Shown here in pieces: positions 33,763 through 45,099 of a DNA stretch of 64,000 nt; position 1 is the stretch's first letter, and every line of letters starts with the position of its first letter. Where the stretch lies: assembly GCF_030272615.1 (NCBI RefSeq), contig NC_081410.1:141075349-141139348 (forward strand), read 5' to 3'. The translations under genes and the position numbers were made by a program. Below the pieces are notes generated by a model. It was not told the DNA's origin, ran no database searches, and was given only the letters and a program-made list of their open reading frames with translations. The DNA is from Cryptomeria japonica (lineage: Eukaryota; Streptophyta; Pinopsida; Cupressales; Cupressaceae).

Positions 33763-35530
33763 GAGAAGAAGTTGTAGAATTAAGGCTTCACAAGGTTTAC
33801 TTACTGAGGAGATGGAGCCTAATTTGAACTAACTTTTTCCATGAGGATATTGGTGGTTCTTCTGATCCTACAAATGTCCCCATCTATCCTCATTCTTTAG
33901 ATATCTCTCATGATGTGGAGTCACTAACTAGGGTTTCTATTGACCAATTGAAGAATATTGACAATCAATTTGAAAACTTTCAACAATGTATGAGTCAACA
34001 ATACCTAGAAAGTGAAGCTTTCTCATTGATTGAAGGATTAAAAATAATGGTGTTGATATCTTGTGTGGTATTGCTCATATTGTCGATTCTAACCTATGAA
34101 GAGTTGTGTTGAAGCCCTAGGTTATACACAAAATCCTAGTCAAGTTAATAATTCCATTCCTTTGACTACTCCTATGGCTAGTGTTCCCACATTTTCATCA
34201 AACATCATGGCTACCTCTACACAAAATGTCATACCTACAAACACTATTCAAGGGGGCAACTTCTCTTATTTCATTCCTCCTACCATGAGTCTTCTATTTA
34301 TTACCCAATCTTCTCCTATACATATAAATGTTAGTCAAGGGGGAAACTCCCCTTCTTTCATTCCTCCTACCATGAGTCTTCCATTCGTTACCTAATCCAC
34401 TCCCATACCTACCTATCATAATGTTCCACCTCCTTATTCTCAACCCCCACCTTCCTATAACAATATCCCTCCTTATTCTAAACCCATTCCTTCATTCAAC
34501 AATGTTACCACTTCTTCTCAATCCAACATGTCCAATTTCAATCCTTCTATCGAAGCTACCATCAATAATCTAGCCCAAACAATGTCTTCTTTGCAACAAT
34601 AAATAGCTTCTATGAATCAATATAAGTATAATGTGCCCATATTTTATGTAGTGAGCCCATTATCCAATGACATTGTCCAAGCTATCCCGCCTAAACATGT
34701 TGAAGTCCCTCAATTGGAACTTTATAATGGAAAAGGTGATCCCTTGACTCATGTTAAAATATTTTAAAATCTGTGTAGTGACTTTTCTCATGACCAAAGA
34801 TTGTTGGCTAATTACTAGAACATTAAAGGATAAATCTTTGCAATGGTATTGTTCTTTGCCTCCTTATTCTATTACTTCTTTTCAACAATTGGCTAATGAT
34901 TTTATTAAACAATTTCATAATAATATTTGTCCTAAGATTACTTTGACTAATTTGATGCATTGTAAGCAAGGTGTGAAAGAAAAAGTGACTAATTTTATTG
35001 GTAGATATAAAAAAAATTATTCTCAAATTTCTTTTCCTATGTCTGATCAAGCAATTCAAAATGTTTTTATTGGTAATTTACACAAAGACATTAGGGATAA
35101 ACTTCTATTTTCTAAGCTTACTTCCTTTACATAGTTGTGCGCAATACTTAACAACTATCATCTTATTGTTAGTCAAATGGAAAAATAATCATCTTCAATG
35201 GCTCTGAATGATAAGGCTGAAAGTGCTCAACAACCTTCTGTGAAGTTCAAATCAAATAAGAGATTCATCAAATTCAATGACAACAACAATACTCAAGTGG
35301 TAGCCACAATAGGTGTACCTCCTTTGTCCAAATAATTTAGAAAAGAATTCACTCCTCTTAATGAATCTTTACATAGTATTATGTCTCAATTGTTACAAAG
35401 GAATGTGTTGAAACTTCCCCCTATCAAACCAATTGATCCATCTAAGAAATCCTCAACTGTTACTTTTATTCCAAAGCCTTTTGCCAATACCATCGTCAAC
35501 CCCATCATGACACTGAAAAGTGTTTTTCTT
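33763..35530 (+). pseudogene. gag of gypsy H, broken by frameshifts
   Basis: From MRRSCRIKASQGLLTEEM (33763) the plus strand codes through several shifts. A Pro/Ser/Thr-rich N-terminal half has a near repeat (IPPTMSL at about 34275 and 34365). A gag core follows: VEVPQLELYNGKGDPLTHV near 34710, then LKDKSLQWYCSLPPYSITSF and VTNFIGRYKKNYSQI (34751-35134). The arrangement matches the gag core of element G (YRGKGDP ... WFSQLPPRIKSW), so the two are related. Stops follow near 35134, 35188 and 35335. Confidence 0.7.
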
Positions 35531-35539
35531 TGATAAGTA

Positions 35540-36097
35540 AGATTCAAGAATTGATTGATATCAATACAATATATGTGGCTGGTGTAAAGATAAAGGAAAC
35601 AAATTAGTAGCTCCTAATAAAATATTCAAATTTTCACTGATCCTTTACCTTTGTATTCCACTAATGTGATTGAGACCGATCATCTTGTCTTCTCTCCCAA
35701 TGATGTTGGCCTTGAGTCTAATAATATGGTGAAACTTGTTGACAAAAATGAAACTCCTAAGGACTTGTGCATTACATTTGATCCTAGTGAAACTATTGAA
35801 GCACCTGATGGCCCATTATATATAACTACAAAAGTCAAAGGTATACCCTCTCGAGGAGATCTTATTGATCTATCTTGCATGGTTAATGTAATAACTGGAG
35901 AATTTCTTTATACTTTGGAATTGCATCAAGTGATATATGATGATACTGATGTGGTAGTTAAAGTTTTTGATGGCTTCTCTTGTCTTGGTATTGGTTCTAT
36001 CACACTTCCTATTAGTGTTGGCACTTAATTCTTAGATGCTAAATTTGCTATCATTCCTACATCTAATTAATTTTATGTGAAGTTGGGACATCCTTGG
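35540..36097 (+). pseudogene. Protease region of gypsy H, first part
   Basis: The 126 codons at 35651-36028 contain an aspartic-protease-like fold: GPLYITTKVKGIPSRGDLID with LSCMVNVIT in place of the active-site turn, and the late block VKLGHPW near 36078-36097. The usual D-S/T-G triad is absent or mutated (GDLIDLSCMVN). The frame breaks at the solo LTR at 36098 and resumes exactly at 37036. Confidence 0.65.
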
Positions 36098-37030
36098 TGT
36101 TGGAATCAAGGAACACTGAGAGGGGGTAGAATCAGTGTTCTACCGGTAAATAAACTTTCAAACTTATTCTCAAACCATCGGAAGCAAATGCAAGAAAGTA
36201 AAATGTAGAAACACAAGATAATCACCCACAAAACCATAACACCATAATTTTTACGTGGAAACTCGGAAAGGGAAAAACCACGGTGGCATTTGAACCCACA
36301 ATATTCATATACTGCGATCAAGAGTACATAAATATTACATAAGGGGATTGTACTTGCATTCAGGCACACTTACTAGAACCAAAAGTTCAATTACAATATA
36401 AAAGTCTCACTAACTTACAAATCAATTACAATGATAACTACAATGTTTGATCTCCAAAATAACATCAAACAATGCCTGGATGAGTTCCAGTTAAGTGCAA
36501 GAAGTCTAACTGCAACACCTCTGCAACTCTACTCTGTTTTTCTTCTCAGTCAGCTACCAGATCAAGAATGTGCACATGAAACTACACCAAAAGGATTTCT
36601 CGATCACAACTCACTCTCATACCATCATACAAAAATATCTTCTACATTGGTTAAATATATCCGCAATCACAAAATAAACATTCATTAAGTCGGTCAAGCA
36701 CAATATGCAATGTAACGTGTAATCGAGTGTCGTCTCAGACCGAATCACCAAAATACATGCAGATCAACCAAATAGAATCCAAATTATTTATATATTTCGG
36801 CCCTATCATCCCATGCATGAATCTAACCACCCCAATCACCACGATGATTTTGGACCAAAAATGCTCTGCTTATCCTAAAACACCAGAGACAGATTACCGG
36901 ATCACTTTCTTCATAGGTTACCAAAAATCATAATTACAAGAGAGGATTTCCAAGGTGAGTTTCCATCAATTACAACCCTAATCCATTATCCATGCACTAA
37001 AATCCATCGGATGAGTGTCAATTTCCAACA
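36098..37030 (-). repeat. Solo copia LTR with exact target-site duplication (933 bp)
   Basis: TG at 36098 and CA at 37030, flanked by CTTGG at 36093-36097 and 37031-37035. Removing it restores the protease frame of gypsy H (HPW then LYSMK). The stem-loop near its 3' end (minus sense) uses 36111-36119 and 36132-36140, nine perfect pairs. No internal sequence of this family is seen in the window. Confidence 0.93.
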
Positions 37031-37035
37031 CTTGG

Positions 37036-37741
37036 CTCTATTCCATGAAAGAGATTTCTTTTACTGTTCATAAGTGTTTTAAATTTCCTCATAATGATGA
37101 AATCATAAATGTTAATCATGGCATCTATCAACCTACAATGAGGCATGAAGATGTTTTTCTTAATTATTTTTGGTTTGAAAAATTCCAACCTCTTCAACCT
37201 AGAAGTGATGCTCTCTTTAATTCATATCAAAATTGGAAAAAATGAGATGATTTTGTCATTAAGTAAACCTATAAATCCAACACTTAGCCTTCCTCGTGAT
37301 GATCATATACCTCTTCTTGAGGATAAGATTATTATTCCTCCCAGCGAAAGAAATAATCTTCTTCCCAAAGAGGAATCTATTCATTCTCCTAAGGATGAGT
37401 CCACTCTTCCTCCCAAGGATAGAAATACTCCTCTTCCCAATGTCAAGCTCTTCCTCCTAAGCCTCAACCTAAGGACACGTATATTATTACTCCTAAGGGT
37501 AGAACTATTCCTCCTCATCATGGACCTCGTATCCTTCCCACACCTCACATTTCTCCTTTATATGGTGTGGTTCTACCTCCTACATCTTACAAAGAGAAGC
37601 GACCAACCTCTCCTATTGTTCAACCTAAATGACCTCAACCTATTCATCATTCCTTAAAAGAAGAAAAAAATCATATACCTAATGAACCTAAACCTTCACA
37701 AAATTCATCTAAAACCAAAAGAATTCAAAGTGTGAGAGAAT
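37036..37741 (+). pseudogene. Protease end and proline-rich linker of gypsy H
   Basis: It continues the protease (FTVHKCFKFPHNDEIINVNH), then a frame of about 130 codons with repeated PK-E/D-S/R-N units (LLPKEESIHSPKDESTLPPK). The linker would join protease to reverse transcriptase. It ends at 37741 where gypsy L inserted; the flanking 5-mer is GAGAA (37737-37741). Confidence 0.6.
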
Positions 37742-39374
37742 GATAGGGTTTACCTAGCTTGCTCACACTTCACCTAGTTGGTGTTGCTCAATACCACCAA
37801 CCTCACCAGGTCTAGCTATGCTTCAAGGCCTCCAAGTCCCTCCCAATCTCTTCTAGTAATTTCTCTTTTCCAATATTAATGTGTTTGCGACAAGTGTTTT
37901 GACTAGGAACCCCACCAATTCCATGTGTTTCCCATATGCTCAATCTTGCAATATTGACTAGAACTTATCAACTTCTCATTTTTCACCCCCATACTGTTAT
38001 AAGACATTGAAGAGGTGTGGAGGTGGTATTTACCATGGAATGATTTAAATTAGGTCCATTTGAGGTTTTTCAATCTCTATCTTCCTTACCGATTTCATAA
38101 AATTGCCTAGAAATAGGGCTACAAGGATGAGCCCCAATTAGGCCTCCTAAATCCGGTTTTTAAGGGTTTTAATGGAATTGGTCCAGAAGTCCTTGCAACA
38201 AGTTTTATTTTTCTTCAATCAATCACCCATCCTCAAGAGATTTTTTTGGTTTTAAACTTCCAACTTGTCGTACAGTGCCCTAACCCAAAAATGAGAGTTT
38301 GCTAGGGTTTCTAGGCCTTAACCGACTGTGACTGTTCAACAAAGGAATAAGGTTATGAAATGAGGTTGTCAAAGATTTCCCTCTCAACTGGAACTCTAAA
38401 TAGCACTTTCCTTCAATTCCAAATGCTAAATTTTGGGTTTTGAAGTCAACCCTACAACATACAATCAACTTACACCCTATTTCCTCTAGCCGGGTTGCTA
38501 CTGGACTCACCTAGAACAAGGTGGCAACTATGATGAAATTCACTTCCAGAACTCCTCCCTGCATATTTACACCATGCATAGGGTTTCCTTCTATGTCCCA
38601 ATAGGCCATGATGGTAGTACAGAGGGATTTTACGGGGCAACCATTTTTACACAAATTTGCTATTTACAAGCCAAAACTGGCTGTTTGAAAACAAAATAGT
38701 AAAAGTACTAACAAACACTAGAAACAAAGCATGAAATGGACCAAATAGTACTGGAAAACATCAAAGAACAAATTTTCAAATTTTAATCAATGGATTCAAT
38801 CCATTTGTGCTCACTTTTATGCAAAATAACACAAAAATAGTGATAACAGTCTGAAAATGAGTGGTTTCGAATTGTCATTCACCAAAAATAAAACTTCCAA
38901 CCTTGGTAACCATGAAAGAGGAGGTTTAAATAGTCTTCCCCAAGTGTGGAGGCATCCTAGGTCAATGTGCTAACCCTAAATCCATCCCTAAGCTCTTTTA
39001 GGACCAAAGTTGTCATGACAACTTTTACAATTTTCCATATTTTGCTTTGCCAACTTAGGAAACCTATTACAAGTCATTATTAATTTCTTTTTCAACATTC
39101 CTAAGACTATTCTAAACCTCTCTAATGCTCTCACCAAGTTATGCCTCTTTTGACGAACAACAAGGCCATGTTAACTACTCACCCTAACACCTACTCACAA
39201 AGTGCAAACCTAGAAAAGAAACTAACACAACTAGGCCTACATTTGACTCAAATCAAACATTACACACACACCTTGGACCCTCATGTAGTCCTTATTAGAA
39301 ACCTAGCTTGGCTAAGGTTAGTACAAGCCAAAATTGTAGAAGGACTATGAGCCTAATTCCTAGGTTCTCTTGCA
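37742..39374 (-). repeat. 3' LTR of gypsy L (1,633 bp)
   Basis: It starts TGATAGGG (plus strand) and ends TCTCTTGCA before CCATTCTCCC, the minus-strand purine tract GGGAGAATGG also used by gypsy A. Its outer part matches 63528-64000 closely. The palindrome AAAGTTGTCATGACAACTTT is at 39006-39025. ORFs inside are not credible. Confidence 0.85.
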
Positions 39375-40896
39375 CCATTCTCCCAAATAAAAGGAAATTA
39401 AGTCACCTCTTTGGGGATCAAATTCTAATCAATGCCTAACTTCTCGAACTCTATCTCAAGAACCCATGTAGCTTCAACATTATCCATACCCTACCATTTG
39501 ATTAGGCACTCCCAATAAATTTGGTGTCTTGTCTTCTTAGTCATCGTTGAACTCAATACCCTTTTAGCCTTTGGACTTGATTTTGCTGGTACTTGAAGGC
39601 TATTTACATCATCTGACATCTCTGATTGATTGCAATCTAAACCTATAATTTTGTGGATACATTTTCTCCATACTTGGCTAGAATGGCACATGGACCCAAC
39701 CTTCTCATCTGAAACTTATTAGGTACTCCTTGCTATAGCCTTGCCTTGTTAAGGTGCACCATGACAAGATCACCTACTTAGAATTGTAGGTTCTTCCTTC
39801 TCTCATCAACCTTTTGCTTGATCTTACTTGTGTTCTCCATTAATACTTGCTTGACTGATTCATGTACCTCTTTCATTGACTGAGAAAAATCTTCAGCATA
39901 TCCACTCCTTGTTGTTGCATTCCCTAAGTTGCTTAAATCCAATATACCCCTTGGGTAAAGACCATAGACCACTTCAAAAGGATTCTTGTTGGTGGTTCTA
40001 TTTATAATGTCATTGTAAGCATATTCAACTTGTGATAACACTTGATCCCATGTCTGACCATACTCCTTGGCAAGGCACCTAAATAAGTTTCCTAAGCTCC
40101 TATTAACCACTTCGGTCTGCCCATCTATTTGTGGATGGTAGGCTGATCCAAAAGATAGGTTGGTGCCAAGTTTTTGCCAAAGTGTCTTCCAAAAATGACT
40201 CATGAACTTTGAGTCCTTGTCTGAAACAATGCTCATGGGTAAACCACGTATCCTTAGCACTTCCTTGAAGAACAAATGAGCTATATGACATGCATCATGA
40301 GTGGTCTTACAAGGTACAAAGTGGGCCATCTTACTAAACCTGTCCACTATGACATAAATGTTGTCAAATCCCTACTTTGTCCTTGGCAAACCCACTACAA
40401 AATCCATACTAATGCACTCCCAAGGTCTATTTGGTATGGGAAGAGGTTGGTATAAACCGACATTAGAAGAAGTGCCCTTGACCTTTTGACAACAATGCAA
40501 GTTTCCACATACTTCCTAACACCTTGATTCATCCTAGGCCAATAGTAATACCTTTGAACTAACTCTTGAGTCTTGTTGACTCCAAAATGACCACTAAGAC
40601 TGCCATTATGCTTCTCTTGTATGGGATTTTCTCTTATTGACCCTCTAGGCACACAAAGTTTCCCTCCTCTAAACAACAATCCATCTTGCTAGGTAAAATC
40701 AGAATACTCACCATGAAAATGATTTTGATACTTGTTGCATACCTTGTAGGCATTTGAGAAGTCTTCATCTTCTGGGTATAGGTCTCTAAAACTGTCAACA
40801 CCTATGCTCCTTAATTGAATTTCTTGGACTATCAAGAGTCTCCTACTCAATGCATCATCAACCCTATTTAGTTGACCTTTTTTGTGCTTGATTGTC
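39375..40896 (-). pseudogene. RNase H end, integrase and chromodomain remnant of gypsy L
   Basis: On the minus strand: RNase H end TIKHKKGQLNRVDDALSRRL, integrase zinc region HNGSLSGHFG (both His present; the Cys pair is damaged by a shift after VETCIV), and the catalytic core with IVSDKDSKFMSHF and HPQIDGQTEVVNRS (catalytic Glu kept, unlike gypsy A). Next come FEVVYGLYPRGILDL and a decayed chromodomain-like tail near 39440-39510. A stop lies near 40685 and a frame change near 40370. It is the better-preserved of the two integrases. Confidence 0.85.
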
Positions 40897-43483
40897 CATG
40901 TTCTCAACATTTGGAATGTTTTTATAGGCATCCATGTCAGGTAATGTAGTATGATCAGAATTGAAAAAGATATCATTGTCATAATCATAAGAACTCATGT
41001 TTGCGGACTCTTGAGCCTCTTTAGTTTCTCTCCTAGATTTTTGAAGACAGGTTTCAACCATGAACTAGGTATTGACCAAGATGTTTGAGACTAGATGAAA
41101 AATGGAAAGAGTATGGAAGACCAAGAGTTGGATGGAATGTAAATGAATCTGAAGTGTACTCGCAATGCCCAAAGTGTAAGACCAAATATGTATGTAGTAG
41201 AGTAGGTGTGACTTCCAAAGAGAGGATAGTTTCTCTTGATGAGGTAAGTTGACCTTGACTCTAAGTAAAACCAAATGAGACCCAAAGGTAAGAAACCTTG
41301 ATGAGGGACCACTTAGAAAAGTGTTGTTGTATGTAGTGTGTTGACAAAGTATGATGAGGACAAGCAAGCAACCTTTTGACTCAAGTTTAGACAAATGTGA
41401 ATGTAATGTAAGGTGTAAAGCAATGATGGACTTTATGAGACCCAAAGATAGGTTGAATGCTAAATGAAACCCTAGAGAAATGACCTAGGAAGCTCAAGAA
41501 TTCTGAAACTGACTGTGTTTGTTTGCTGGACTGTAACAGTTTTTCAATTCTGGACACAGAAGCGCCTGTATACTCCACAGACGTGGTTTCCCGACACAGG
41601 CGCTGCACTGTTTAACACAGACGCGCTTATGAGATTTTTTTGTTTATGTTTACTGGACTGTAACAGTTTTTCAATTCTAGACACAGACGTGCCTGTATAC
41701 TTCATAGACGTGGTTTCCCGACACATACGATTCTCTGTTTAACACATACGCGCTTCTGAGATTTTTTGTTTGCCAAATGCAATGTTGACTGTTGGAACAC
41801 AGACGCGATTCTGTCCTTCACAGACGCGGCTAGACAACACAGACGCTATTATGCCCGACATAGATGTGTTTCTACAAATTTTGTGCAATTTTTCCAATTT
41901 GTGAAGTTGTTTTGTTGTGACCCAATCTAACTGTTTGACTATTTTTCATGACAAGAGGACATAGTGTTGATGAAGACCCAATGTTTGCAAGTGTTTAGAC
42001 TCAAAATGACTCCAAGAAAAGTGTGTTGTTTGATGTAAAAATGTTTTGCATACACTTGAAGACACAAAAGACACAATGTTTTGTTGTTTGGTCTTGAATG
42101 TTTTGAATGTTTAACATAAGTCAAGCACAATTCTTATGGCTGGCCAAGACAATAGTTGTTGATCCCACATGGGGTTTTACCCCCGAAGCTACGCTATTTA
42201 GAGTAGATACTTAGATGCTTGACCTCACTGGCTCCACCCTCGGCACTCACTTCTCGGGTCAGCCAAGCATCAGTCCCCATGAAAACTCCCCATGACGAAC
42301 TTTGTATCTCTAATAAGAACCGTATGTGTGTGGGCCGCTACCAAAGATCCGACCTCCTGCCCCAACAACTAGAAGGATTTGGGCCTCTAAAACAAAATGG
42401 TGCTAGTAAGGGCATCCGCTCATGTGGCCATACATGCGGCACTTTCAGCTCTATAAATACAGAAGGCTCCCAGCTGGTAGGGGTTACGCCCTACAACTGA
42501 TCAAATAAATTTGATCAAACGGGTTTATGGGGAGACATAGTGTCGGTATGAACTAATCAGCACACGTTATTCATAGTTTTCACCATGAATACATTTATTT
42601 ATAATGGTTCGGAAGAAGATGGCTTTTCTTTTGCTACCACTTGGGTCGTTCTCTTCTCACTAGTAGTCCTAATGACCACACGGGAAGACAGACTCTCTAA
42701 AGACTAAACAAAAAGAGCCTATTGCTCAAGACACAAAAGACAATGATTCAATTTTAGTGCACCAATGGAAGTGTTTGCTAGTCTATGAAAACAAGGCACA
42801 CAATAAAAATCCAAAAACCCTTGTCAAGGACCTGCACCAAAGATTTGTTAGTAGTTTGGGTTGTTTCAAATGATCACCCCTTCCTGCAAGCACACAAGTT
42901 AGGTAAATTTTAAAAAACCCAAAAGACTTTGTGAAAATAGGGGCCTTCAACCAAACGATTTTGCTTCCAAGACAAGCTGCACCAATTTTGTTAGCTAGAT
43001 CTGAAAATGTTAGTCCAAAAATAAACTAGATCTGAAACCCTAAATGCAAAATCCCAAAACTGAATCAATAAAACTTCAAAATTTTGAAACAAGTGATACA
43101 CAGACGCGATTACCCTCGACACAGACGTGACTCTGCGACACAAATGTGGTTCTGTGAGACACAGACGTGGATAAAAACCACAGACGCGCTTCCCAGACAC
43201 AGACATGGATAAAAATGACACAGACGCGTTTCCGTAACACATACGCGTCTTTCGAAAACCTGCAAAATAAAATTTTGTCGAAAACACAGACGCGCCAGAA
43301 AATAAAAAATGTGATTCCAGATGTCGCAGACATGCTAGAAAATAAAAAACATGATCCGAAAGTATGCAGACGCGAAAACGTCGAAAATGTTGTCGGAAAT
43401 GTCAAATCTGCAACTTCAAACACAAAATCTGCAACAAAAGGTTAAATGCAAAAGGGACAAGAGTCCCACCGGGCGTGCCAAAA
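40897..43483 (-). mobile_element. Truncated first copy of element G: gag start and leader
   Basis: Nearly identical to 54823-57409 at a constant offset of 13,926 bp. On the minus strand it holds the primer site (about 43462-43480), a 2.4-kb leader and the first 55 codons of gag (ATG at 41061; MVETCLQKSRRETKEAQ). It ends at 40897, where it is joined to RNase H of gypsy L at the shared bases near ATCAAG. Confidence 0.88.
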
Positions 43484-44265
43484 TGTATATGGTGAAAATG
43501 GATAACAATAATAACAATATTGAAAGGCTAAATGAATTCAACCACAAAACCCCAACCTAACAATCAACAAAGATCCACCATAACATATGAAGATTACCTA
43601 AGACAATGCAAATCACATGAAATCACAAAGATTATACCATCACATGTCCAATAGGGTTTTGATCTCCATTCTTCCTATCTCCATTGATCTTGCTTGATAT
43701 ATTTGCTCTCAGATTTTATATGCAAAAGAGCTCAACAAAGAACGGAATGTGGTTGCAAGTAGGATCTTAGTGTAGTCAATTGATCAAGTAGTTAGCTCAT
43801 TAGGATGCATCATTAGGGTTTGATAATGAAGGAAGCATCTCCTTATATAAAAGACACTATATGAAATGGAGGGATAAGATTGAGAGGTGTAAAAGGAGGT
43901 CGGCTATGATTAGAGGGTAAGTAAATGAAATAATAAAATAATGAAAGGGGTAGATAGTGTATGAATTAAGAGATGAATGACATATGTCATAGGTAGAAAA
44001 GGTTAATGAATTAATTAAATAAATAAAGATTTATTTAATTAATAGAAGAAGTGGGATCAATTAAATAAATAAGATATTTATTTAATTTAGGAAAAGGATA
44101 ATTTAAATAAATAAATGTATTTATTTAAATGAGAAATAAGGCTAGAAGAGGATAAATGAATTAATTAAATAAATAAAGATTTATTTAATTAATAGAAGAA
44201 TTAGGCTTAGATAATTAAATAAATAATATTTATTTAATTAGATTGGACAATTTTAGGTGTCTACA
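43484..44265 (-). repeat. LTR of element G (782 bp), shared by two tandem copies
   Basis: TGTATATGG to GTGTCTACA on the plus strand. On its left stands a primer site, so it serves as 5' LTR of the left partial copy. On its right stands a polypurine tract (GAGGGGCAAAAA on the minus strand), so it is also the 3' LTR of the full copy. The minus-strand start TGTAGACACC is followed by five AT-rich hairpins (44010-44240). Confidence 0.9.
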
Positions 44266-44285
44266 TTTTTGCCCCTCTTTCAGAC
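44266..44285 (-). other. Polypurine tract of element G
   Basis: Minus strand GAAAGAGGGGCAAAAA directly before the LTR start. Element N has the same tract at 59205-59220. Confidence 0.8.
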
Positions 44286-44513
44286 AATGTGACTTGTCGT
44301 GTTGTTTCAAAGAAGATAAGATGAACTGATACAGAGTTGCCCCAAGATGGGAATGATATGCCCCCTCGAGATATTGGATGAAAATGTTTGAAAAGATTGC
44401 AGACAATCTCTCGATAAGAAAGAAAGGCTAGAATGGATTGACCGGATAAAGTGACAAAGTCACGGGATAATGAAGACTGACTCAAAAAATGAAGGCGAGG
44501 GCTAGGGGTAGTC

Positions 44514-44520
44514 TATAAAA
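44514..44520 (+). promoter_or_regulatory. TATA box of the antisense PMD gene
   Basis: TATAAAA on the plus strand, 93 bp before the first ATG (44613). A transcript start near 44545 would give a leader of about 70 bases. Element N has TATAAAT at a comparable place (about 59480). Promoter activity is inferred only. Confidence 0.5.
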
Positions 44521-44784
44521 TAGACCACGGGGGAAAATACATCCTCATTGACATCTACACATCCACAAGAGTATATTGCAGAGCGAGAATAGAGCAGAAG
44601 CAGTCAGTAGCGATGGCTTTCACTCACAGATTCGACCGCATTCGTCGATTTCAGAGGCCAACAGAGGCAGTAGAGCCGGTAAGTACCTCTTCGTACTTTG
44701 ATGCATTTAATTTTGTCATTAAAGCATGTCGAATAGGGTAATAAATGTGCTTAAACTAGGGTCCAAAAAGTGTCAAAAAATGTC

Positions 44785-44975
44785 TAGGCGCGTCTGTGTC
44801 AATTGCGGCCGCATCTGTGCTGTTCAGGCACGTTTGTGCCAAGAAGGCACGTCTATGTCAGCTAGGCGCATCTATGTAGAGCATAGGCATGTCTGTGTCA
44901 GGCAGGCGCGTCTGTGTTGTTCAGGTGCGTCTATGCAGTCTTTATGCGCATTTATGTCATGTAAGCGTATTTGCG
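44785..44975 (+). repeat. Cluster of CGCGTCTGTG-like repeats in the PMD intron
   Basis: About nine degenerate units of 18-25 bp around the core GGCGCGTCTGTGT. The same core, in minus-strand sense, is scattered in the gag leader at 41565-41880, 43095-43385, 55480-55800 and 57020-57300. Confidence 0.85.
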
Positions 44976-45099
44976 TTTGAAAAGTATGAATTTGCATCTT
45001 CTAGGTCAAATCGGCAGTTATGTGATGAACATACGCTGTCGATTGGATAAGCTACTGAGAGGATACACTCAAGCAGGTCCTCTAGGAAGACTAGGATAG

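Larger units (their letters stand above)
21801..37741 (+). mobile_element. Tat/Athila-like gypsy H, left part, with four nested insertions
   Basis: It starts TGTAGCATCC inside the LINE. Its own sequence is 21801-22341, 23108-23561, 31123-31670, 32890-36097 and 37036-37741; between these lie a solo LTR, copia J, a LINE-like piece and a second solo LTR. It carries an AT-rich leader, gag and protease on the plus strand. At 37742 it is interrupted by gypsy L, and the remaining pol and 3' LTR lie outside the window. Lineage assignment is tentative: the gag resembles that of element G rather than the chromoviruses A and L. Confidence 0.75.

Noticed and set aside
42219-42500. 93-codon plus-strand ORF in the GC-richer leader block
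   Set aside because: The homologous stretch near 56145-56425 does not keep it open and there is no recognisable domain.
43076-43445. Short ORFs on both strands in the G leader
   Set aside because: They are created by the CACAGACGCG repeats and change length between the two leader copies.
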